A DNA stretch of 64,000 bases from Prochlorococcus sp. AG-409-A10. Its GTDB lineage: Bacteria > Cyanobacteriota > Cyanobacteriia > PCC-6307 > Cyanobiaceae. Below, piece after piece: positions 58,356 through 64,000 of the stretch. Under the pieces are notes generated by a model. The model was not told the origin of the DNA, ran no database searches, and was given only the letters and a program-made list of their open reading frames with translations. How positions within the stretch are numbered: the stretch's first letter is position 1; the number at the start of each line of letters is the position of its first letter. A program made the translations under genes and the position numbers. The stretch spans positions 124,001 to 188,000 of the forward strand of contig QCJG01000002.1 of assembly GCA_003216175.1 (NCBI GenBank), given 5' to 3'.

Positions 58356-58646
58356 TCAATTTCTAATTCCAATCAGTGCATTTAGTTCGTTATTGCTCTC
58401 AAGTTCGTAAAGCTCGTCGCAACCTCCAATACTTTCTCCATTAATAAAAATTTGTGGAACAGTGCTGCGACCTCCTGCTCTTTCAGACATTTTTGTTCTT
58501 GCATCATTGTCTCCATCAATAGAATATTCTTTGAACTGGACTCCTTTTTCATTTAGTAGTGCTTTTGCGCGTAGGCAAAATGGGCAAAATCTCCAAGTGT
58601 ATATTTCCACTGTAGGGATGTCTGAATCGTGAATTGATCTGTTCAT
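58356..58646 (-). CDS. grxC: glutaredoxin 3-type
   Basis: Small dithiol glutaredoxin, 96 residues, using glutathione made by the adjacent gshB. The active site is CPFC (Cys21, Cys24), with STVPQIFIN carrying the cis-Pro and GGCDELY near the end that binds glutathione. Fe-S-binding monothiol forms have CGFS, which is not seen here. It diverges from prfB. Confidence 0.94.
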   Translation of the reverse strand: MNRSIHDSDIPTVEIYTWRFCPFCLRAKALLNEKGVQFKEYSIDGDNDARTKMSERAGGRSTVPQIFINGESIGGCDELYELESNNELNALIGIRN

Positions 58647-58704
58647 TTATAGTTTTTGGGTTGATATGCTGATAGCTTTTAATGTATTAATTCTATTACC
58701 TCGT

Positions 58705-59815
58705 TTGCAAGACCTGACTGATTTTAAAAGAGACCTTTCTTTATTGACTGCTCGCCTGGTTACAGCCCAGGATTGTCTTTGACGAACCTGCATTGCTAGC
58801 TAGAAAAAAGGACTTAGAGCAAGTTGCATCGCAACCTGAATTTTGGAACGATCCCAAAAATGCACAAAAACAGATGCGTCAACTTGATGAGGTTAAAGCA
58901 GAGTTAGAAAAACTCATTACATGGAGAGGTGCTATTGAGGACGCAAATCTTTCGTTAGAACTTTATGAGTTAGACCCTGATGAAGAAATGCTTGCGGAGG
59001 CTCACCAAGGACTGGAGAAATTAAAACAAGAACTTGAACGTTGGGAGATGGAGCGTCTCTTGAGTGGCACATATGATAAGGAGGGTGCAGTTCTCTCAAT
59101 TAATGCTGGTGCTGGCGGAACTGATGCCCAAGATTGGGCCCAAATGCTTCTACGGATGTACACCCGTTGGGCTGAAAACAATGGTATGAAAGTAATTATT
59201 AATGAACTTTCTGAGGGAGAGGAAGCGGGAATCAAAAGTGTCACCATCGAAATAGAAGGTGTATACGCATATGGTTTTTTACAAAATGAAAAAGGGACTC
59301 ATCGTTTAGTCAGAATTTCCCCTTTCAATGCGAATGGAAAGCGACAAACTAGTTTTGCTGGGGTTGAAGTTATGCCTAAACTTGATGAAGAGGTTGAACT
59401 TGAAATCCCTGAAAAAGATTTAGAAATCACGACAAGTCGCTCAGGTGGTGCAGGAGGACAAAATGTAAATAAAGTTGAGACTGCAGTTCGGATTCTTCAT
59501 GTGCCTACAGGTATTGCCGTTCGATGTACACAAGAAAGATCCCAGCTTCAAAATAAAGACAAAGCAATGGCTCTACTAAAATCAAAATTGATGGTAATAG
59601 CAGTAGAGCAAAGAGCTGCAGAGATTGCAGATATTCGAGGGGATATTGTTGAGGCTGCGTGGGGCAATCAAATTAGAAATTATGTTTTTCACCCGTACCA
59701 AATGGTAAAAGACTTACGAACTGAACAAGAGACAACAGATGTAGATTCAGTAATGAATGGGGAAATAGATATTTTTATTCAGTCTCTTTTAAGGCAAAAT
59801 ATTGAAGAATCATAA
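58705..59815 (+). CDS. prfB: peptide chain release factor 2, with +1 programmed frameshift
   Basis: RF2 reads UGA and UAA stops. The coding sequence is in two frames: 25 codons from TTG 58705 to CTT (58777-58779), then UGA; skipping T58780 joins GAC (58781) and the long frame to 59815, giving 369 residues, the normal RF2 length. Zero-frame residues ending TAQDCL fit RF2 N termini and resume as [14 protein letters not shown]. Later domains include [32 protein letters not shown] (GGQ catalytic loop) and the C-terminal helices. An in-frame ATG at 58666 would add 13 residues that do not look like RF2; the start remains a choice. Confidence 0.92.
58769..58783 (+). promoter_or_regulatory. prfB programmed +1 frameshift site
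   Basis: The stretch is AGGA TTGT CTT TGA C: a Shine-Dalgarno-like AGGA (58769-58772), a 4-nt spacer, CTT and in-frame TGA (58780-58782). CUU UGA C is the canonical RF2 shift sequence, where slow termination lets the ribosome move +1 onto UUU/GAC. This makes RF2 synthesis self-regulated by RF2 level. Confidence 0.92.
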
Positions 59816-59826
59816 ATTAACTGGAT

Positions 59827-60018
59827 ATGAATAATAAAATTATTTCTGATGATGTCACCAAGAAAGCTACTCCACCTCCAAGTTTTGTCAAACTTGCGAT
59901 GAAAAATATGGTTCGGAAAGGCAGTCAAAGTCTTTCTCACTTTGGGTTAACAGCTTTGGGTTTCCTTGGATTTATTCTTTTAGTTGCTGTTCTTGGAAAA
60001 CCTCATATCCCTCAATAA
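59827..60018 (+). CDS. DUF3285 small membrane protein
   Basis: A 63-residue cyanobacterial protein with a conserved N-terminal half (PPPSFVKLAMKNMVRKGSQSL) followed by one transmembrane helix (GLTALGFLGFILLVAVLG, about 40-57). Function unknown. It lies 11 bp after prfB and 4 bp before ybeY, so it is likely in the same transcript. Confidence 0.85.
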   Translation: MNNKIISDDVTKKATPPPSFVKLAMKNMVRKGSQSLSHFGLTALGFLGFILLVAVLGKPHIPQ

Positions 60019-60022
60019 CTTT

Positions 60023-60577
60023 ATGGAGAATTTTTCGACTAGCTTTTCTAAATTGGATGTTGACCTTTCTTTTACACCCTTCCCGGTTCAAGATTTAGAT
60101 GTGTTCGTGAACAGTGAGTCTTTGGAGTTGATGAAAAATCCAAGTCAATGGATTGAGGAAATAGGAAGCTGGATTAGATTCATACAAATAAATTCAGCAT
60201 TTAAGTGTCCGGAAATAGTTCTAAATGCTTCTCAATTTAGCTTGGGGTTGGAATTAACTAATGATCAGAAAATTCTTGATTTAAATGATACCTGGCTCGG
60301 GCAATCAAAAAGTACAGATGTGCTGTCATTTCCAATAATTGATGAGACATTTTTTGGAGTAAGTAATGAATGTATCGAATTGGGTGACATAGTTATCTCA
60401 GTCCCGACAGCAATCAGGCAAGCCAAAGATAATAATGCTGATTTATTTAGAGAACTAAGATGGCTTGCTACTCATGGTCTCTTACACCTTTTGGGTTGGG
60501 ACCATAGTGATGAAGAGAGCCTTAATAAAATGCTTTTGATTCAAGAGCAACTTCTTGATATTAGAGGTATTCTTTAA
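60023..60577 (+). CDS. ybeY: endoribonuclease YbeY
   Basis: Metal-dependent RNase in rRNA maturation and ribosome quality control. Starting at ATG 60023 the protein has 184 residues; an in-frame upstream TTG at 59984 would overlap the DUF3285 gene and is rejected. The zinc-site motif is HGLLHLLGWDHSDEE, with three His, and STDVLSFP precedes it. The N-terminal ~50 residues are extra compared with short homologues. Confidence 0.93.
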   Translation: MENFSTSFSKLDVDLSFTPFPVQDLDVFVNSESLELMKNPSQWIEEIGSWIRFIQINSAFKCPEIVLNASQFSLGLELTNDQKILDLNDTWLGQSKSTDVLSFPIIDETFFGVSNECIELGDIVISVPTAIRQAKDNNADLFRELRWLATHGLLHLLGWDHSDEESLNKMLLIQEQLLDIRGIL

Positions 60578-60599
60578 ATTAAAGAGAAAGTTCACAAAT

Positions 60600-61058
60600 A
60601 TGGTTCCTGAGATATCCAATGACTCTGAGAGAGAAATGAGGGACATGTCTAAAACTCTTCAAAGACACAATACAAGGTCATCGTGGAAGATAGCTAAAGA
60701 TTTACCAACTAGCTTTTTGTATGCAGCTAAAGGCTTAAGATATGCTTTATCGACCCAGAGAAATTTTCGGATTCATGTTGGCTTTGCATTGGGTGCGTTT
60801 GGCTTTAGCTTTTTTTTAGGTCTTAATAAAAGTGATTTGGCAATAATGGCCCTTACAGCCACTAGTGTGTTAGTAGTTGAATTGCTTAATACAGCGATTG
60901 AATCTGTTGTTGATTTGGCCATTGGGAAACGATTTCATCCTCTCGCGCAAATTGCTAAAGATTGTTCAGCTGGGGCAGTTTTAGTAGCTTCAATCAGTTC
61001 GGTGCTGATTGCTGGTTTATTATTATTTCCTCCATTACTCAAACTTTTAGGAATTTAA
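60600..61058 (+). CDS. dgkA: diacylglycerol kinase (DgkA family)
   Basis: Small integral membrane kinase phosphorylating diacylglycerol or undecaprenol. ATG 60600 gives 152 residues; TTG 60555 would overlap ybeY by 23 bp. The core has ASKGLRYALSTQRNFRIHV-like sequence (KGLRYALSTQRNFRIHV) and VVELLNTAIESVVDLAIG with the catalytic Glu and the conserved Asn, plus three hydrophobic helices. It is followed by trpG after 13 bp. Confidence 0.9.
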   Translation: MVPEISNDSEREMRDMSKTLQRHNTRSSWKIAKDLPTSFLYAAKGLRYALSTQRNFRIHVGFALGAFGFSFFLGLNKSDLAIMALTATSVLVVELLNTAIESVVDLAIGKRFHPLAQIAKDCSAGAVLVASISSVLIAGLLLFPPLLKLLGI

Positions 61059-61071
61059 TGGTTTAAAAATT

Positions 61072-61668
61072 ATGTTTTTGGTGATCGACAATTATGACAG
61101 TTTCACTTATAACCTCGTTCAATATTTGGGCGAATTAGCTTCTCAGCATCCTATTGCATCAGAAGTAAGAGTTGAACGTAATGATGCTCTAACGATCAGT
61201 GAGATTAAAGATTTAAATCCTGATGCGATTTTGTTATCTCCTGGTCCAGGAGATCCTAATCAATCTGGAGTTTGTCTGGAAATTTTATCTAAGCTATCAA
61301 TTGATATACCAACTCTTGGTGTCTGTCTTGGTCATCAAGCTATTACCCAAGCGTTTGGTGGAAAAATAATTAGAGCTAATGAATTAATGCATGGTAAAAC
61401 ATCTAATGTTTTGCATAGAGGTACTGGAATATTTAAAGATTTGCCTAATCCCTTAGTAGCGACTAGATACCATAGTTTAATTGCGGAGAGAGAGGGGTTT
61501 CCAGAATGCTTAGAGGTTATAGCCTGGTTAGAGGATGAAACAATTATGGGGATAACTCATAAAGATTATCCGCACATATACGGGGTGCAATTCCATCCAG
61601 AGAGTGTATTGACCGAATCTGGTCATAAGTTACTCTCTAATTTCTTGGATATAGCAGATGCAAGCTAG
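61072..61668 (+). CDS. trpG: glutamine amidotransferase TrpG/PabA
   Basis: Class I glutaminase subunit supplying ammonia to anthranilate synthase or aminodeoxychorismate synthase. The 198-residue protein has nucleophile Cys85 in GVCLGHQAI, the oxyanion SPGPGDPNQSG and YGVQFHPESV with the catalytic His-Glu. A stand-alone gene of this kind often serves both TrpE and PabB. No trpE is adjacent. The gene ends convergent to hisC. Confidence 0.93.
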   Translation: MFLVIDNYDSFTYNLVQYLGELASQHPIASEVRVERNDALTISEIKDLNPDAILLSPGPGDPNQSGVCLEILSKLSIDIPTLGVCLGHQAITQAFGGKIIRANELMHGKTSNVLHRGTGIFKDLPNPLVATRYHSLIAEREGFPECLEVIAWLEDETIMGITHKDYPHIYGVQFHPESVLTESGHKLLSNFLDIADAS

Positions 61669-61707
61669 ATTGTCTCAAGTTCTATAGACGTGATAAATTA
61701 ATTTAAA

Positions 61708-62823
61708 CTACACTTTATCGACAATCTTGAAAGCTGACCAGAATCTTTTCATCTGCTCTATTGTTCCAATGCTCACTCTGATAGAGCCTTTTAAATTTTT
61801 TTTCTTATCCATATTTCTAATTAGAATTCCAGATGACTTTAATTTTTGCTCTATTTGTTTTGGGTTTGATTTTGGCCAAAGTAGAAAATAGTTTCCTCCA
61901 TCAATATGATGCTTAACGTGGTACTTCTTGAATTGATCTTTGATCCAATTACGAGCCTCAAGTACTTCGTTCACATACGAATCAATATAGGATTGATCTT
62001 TAAGTGCTGCAAAAGCAGCAATCACAGCGAAGCTATTGACGTCATAAGGACCAGTGACTCTATTCACTATATTAATTACTTTAGAATAACCAATAGCAAA
62101 TCCAATTCTTAAACTTGCCAAACCAGCAGTTTTAGAAAGCGATCTTAATACAACAAGATTTGGTGTCTTTTGGAAATTCACAAATGGTAGAACACTATCA
62201 CCTGTAAACGCCTCGTAAAGTTCATCGACAACAACTAGTGTTTTAGATGAAAGTTTGGTGATTTCTATAATTCTTTCTGGGCTTAATCTTGTTCCAGTAG
62301 GGTTATTAGGGTTACAGATGAGTAAAATTTTCGGATTATTTTGTGCGATGAATTCGCAAATACTATCAAATGGATATTGAAAATCTTTCCCCTCATAAGG
62401 TATTGAGTTGATTTTCATTCCTCGCATTTGTGCGCAAGGAGTATAATACCCAAAAGTAGGCGATGTTGTTAGCATTAGATCATCAAAATCGCCATAGGCA
62501 TGAAAAATAGCATTTATTGCTGCGTCTACCCCATTAAAAATACCAACTCCAGATGAGTTTATATCCACGCTTGAATTTTGCTTAATGAGATTTTCTACGA
62601 CTTGTTCTTTTAAACCTGAGTATTCAGGATAAATAGAGATTTCATCTCTGCTTATTTCTCTGAGAGCTTTAATTACTAGTGGGCTTGGTCCAATGGTGTT
62701 TTCATTAAAGTCTAGTCTTAGTAAATTTCGTCTTCCTTCCAGTGGTGCAGAATATGGCTGTAAATCTTCGATATCTTTCCTGGGATTGGGTAGGTCAATA
62801 AATGAATTTTCTGTTTTTTCCAT
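61708..62823 (-). CDS. histidinol-phosphate aminotransferase-like (HisC family)
   Basis: PLP aminotransferase of the class I/II HisC type, 371 residues. PLP lysine Lys231 is in LRSLSKTAGLASLRIGF, with LDFNENTIGPSP at the N terminus and CNPNNPTGTRLSPE as the PLP-interacting block, and VDELYEAF. HisC-like paralogues that act on other substrates occur in cyanobacteria, so histidine synthesis is likely but not certain. Its start shares a base with the argS stop codon region (1-bp overlap). Confidence 0.88.
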   Translation of the reverse strand: MEKTENSFIDLPNPRKDIEDLQPYSAPLEGRRNLLRLDFNENTIGPSPLVIKALREISRDEISIYPEYSGLKEQVVENLIKQNSSVDINSSGVGIFNGVDAAINAIFHAYGDFDDLMLTTSPTFGYYTPCAQMRGMKINSIPYEGKDFQYPFDSICEFIAQNNPKILLICNPNNPTGTRLSPERIIEITKLSSKTLVVVDELYEAFTGDSVLPFVNFQKTPNLVVLRSLSKTAGLASLRIGFAIGYSKVINIVNRVTGPYDVNSFAVIAAFAALKDQSYIDSYVNEVLEARNWIKDQFKKYHVKHHIDGGNYFLLWPKSNPKQIEQKLKSSGILIRNMDKKKNLKGSIRVSIGTIEQMKRFWSAFKIVDKV

Positions 62824-64000
62824 TACATTCTTTCCAGAGTAGGGATGCCTAACAAACTCATTCCCAGTTTAAGTGTATTTGCAGTGATAGAGCATAAAGC
62901 AAGTCTACTGGTTCTTTCAGGTTCACTTGCTTTTAAAATAGGAACTTGATCATAGAACCTGTTAAAAATCTGACTTAATTCAAATAAATACCCGCAGAGA
63001 CGATTAGGAAGCAGTTCTTTTTCAACTTCAGCGATAGCACAATCAAGTTGCAATAGCTTGCGAATTAAGGTCCATTCTTGTGGTTCATTGAACTGAATAT
63101 TCTGACTTGATACATTTAAATCCCCTCCATTGCGAGATATTCCGGCTATTCGTACTAATGCATAAAGTAAATATGGAGCTGTATTCCCCTGTAAAGAGAG
63201 CATCTTATCAAAACTAAATTGGTAATTAGAAACTCTATTTTGACTTAGATCCGCATACTTGATGGCTGCAATCCCGACAGTCGTAGAAACTTTATCTATA
63301 AAACTTTCATTTTCGGACCTATTTTCAGTCTTGAGACGATCTTTAAGATCTTCTCTTGCTCGTTGAATTGCTTCATCCAGAAGGTCTACTAATCTAATTG
63401 TTTCTCCCGAACGAGTTTTTAACTTCTTACCATCTTCTCCTTGAACAAGACCAAAGGGGACATGCTCAATTTGACAATCTGTAGGAATCCAATTCGCAAG
63501 CTTTGCAATTTGAAAAACCCCAGAGAAATGTGATGCTTGTCCAGCATCTGTGACATAAATCAAGCGGAATGCTCCATCTCCATGCGGAGGAGTAGTTAAT
63601 CTGTATTTAATCGCTGCCAAATCAGTGGTTGCATAATTAAAACCTCCATCACTTTTTTGAATAATAATTGGTTGAGGTTTGCCGTCTTTTCCTACTACGC
63701 CATCAAGGAAAATACATTGAGCTCCTTGATCTTTTATTAGTAAATTTTTACTTTTTAAATCATTAATAACATCTACTAAAAATTTGTTATAAAAGGATTC
63801 ACCTCTTTCAGTCAGGTTGATATCAAGTCGATCGTAGATCTTTTGAAATTCCTTTCTGGATTGTTTGCAGAGTAATTGCCACGCAAGTAGACTTTCTTGC
63901 TTACCTGCTTGCAAATTAACAACCTCACTTCTAGATTTATTTTGAAAGATTTGATCTTCATCAAATCTTTTTTTTGCTTGACGATAGAAATTTACGAGAT
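62823..64000 (-). CDS. argS: arginyl-tRNA synthetase (partial, 5' end outside window)
   Basis: Class I synthetase charging tRNA-Arg. The frame is open to the right edge: upstream of the TTG at 63914 it continues as [20 protein letters not shown], a normal ArgRS segment. Inside are [19 protein letters not shown], the [21 protein letters not shown] motif that replaces KMSK in ArgRS, and the C-terminal anticodon-binding domain ending in [11 protein letters not shown]. The catalytic HIGH region is beyond the window. Confidence 0.95.
   Translation of the reverse strand, partial: LVNFYRQAKKRFDEDQIFQNKSRSEVVNLQAGKQESLLAWQLLCKQSRKEFQKIYDRLDINLTERGESFYNKFLVDVINDLKSKNLLIKDQGAQCIFLDGVVGKDGKPQPIIIQKSDGGFNYATTDLAAIKYRLTTPPHGDGAFRLIYVTDAGQASHFSGVFQIAKLANWIPTDCQIEHVPFGLVQGEDGKKLKTRSGETIRLVDLLDEAIQRAREDLKDRLKTENRSENESFIDKVSTTVGIAAIKYADLSQNRVSNYQFSFDKMLSLQGNTAPYLLYALVRIAGISRNGGDLNVSSQNIQFNEPQEWTLIRKLLQLDCAIAEVEKELLPNRLCGYLFELSQIFNRFYDQVPILKASEPERTSRLALCSITANTLKLGMSLLGIPTLERM

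Noticed and set aside
58793..59815. prfB as a simple single-frame gene starting at 58793
   Set aside because: The upstream zero frame and CTT TGA C show the true gene starts earlier with a frameshift.

Overview
The window is AT-rich, tightly packed and has a cyanobacterial core gene set. It carries zeta-carotene desaturase, phytoene synthase and desaturase, Mg-protoporphyrin methyltransferase, Ycf3, Ycf34, RpaA, RpaB, an RbcR-type LysR regulator, nine NDH-1 subunits (O, M, F, D, E, G, I, A, H) and a phylloquinone gene block. Gene content, small intergenic gaps and low GC point to a marine picocyanobacterium, most likely Prochlorococcus. A low-light, NATL-like lineage is my guess from memory of sequence style; it is not proven here. 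I see no insertion sequence, prophage, CRISPR array, rRNA operon or foreign-looking island. This is chromosomal backbone.

Layout. 1-7.4 kb: 5' part of zds (minus, runs off the left edge), an Fe-S carrier, a TPR protein, an SDR epimerase, ndhO, a J-domain protein, cysK, an ArnT-like membrane glycosyltransferase and a small conserved protein. 7.4-13.3 kb: a CbiO/EcfA-type ATPase, tRNA-Asn(GTT) with a terminator, rpaA behind a 363-bp leader, then a minus-strand copper ATPase-tmk-holB run. 13.4-22.9 kb: ycf3, radA, a probable rpaB-plsX-fabH-fabD-plsC operon (redox regulator plus fatty-acid and phospholipid synthesis), tsaB, ycf34, cca and an RRM protein. 22.9-32 kb: crtB-pds, ndhM-DUF3172, rbcR, a probable Z-ISO, ndhF and ndhD. 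With zds at the left end, most of the phytoene-to-lycopene route lies within 28 kb.

32-41 kb: scpA, a sugar-phosphate nucleotidyltransferase, metF, a PedR-like regulator, then a minus-strand gltA-ndhAIGE-nadK-CYTH run that ends in a 49-aa gene with a TTG start and a good Shine-Dalgarno sequence. 41-51 kb: a DUF3352 protein, rhodanese, trpB, SUI1, cysC, purE, nagA, chlM, an Rre1/Ycf29-type regulator, a cysteine desulfurase and rsmH. 51-58.6 kb: ndhH and phylloquinone genes (menI; menA-menC-menE; menF), then gshB and grxC. 58.7-64 kb: prfB read through a +1 programmed frameshift, a DUF3285 protein, ybeY, dgkA, trpG, a hisC-like aminotransferase and argS (5' end beyond the right edge).

The genes serve photosynthetic electron flow (NDH-1, Ycf3, Ycf34, phylloquinone, carotenoids, chlorophyll), its redox and light regulation (RpaA, RpaB, Rre1, PedR-like, RbcR) and housekeeping. 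I found no clearly new multi-gene system. The items most worth a second look are the prfB recoding site, the 49-aa gene, the N-terminal extension of PlsX, the rpaB upstream palindrome, the CYTH protein with an altered signature, and the many tail-to-tail gene overlaps.
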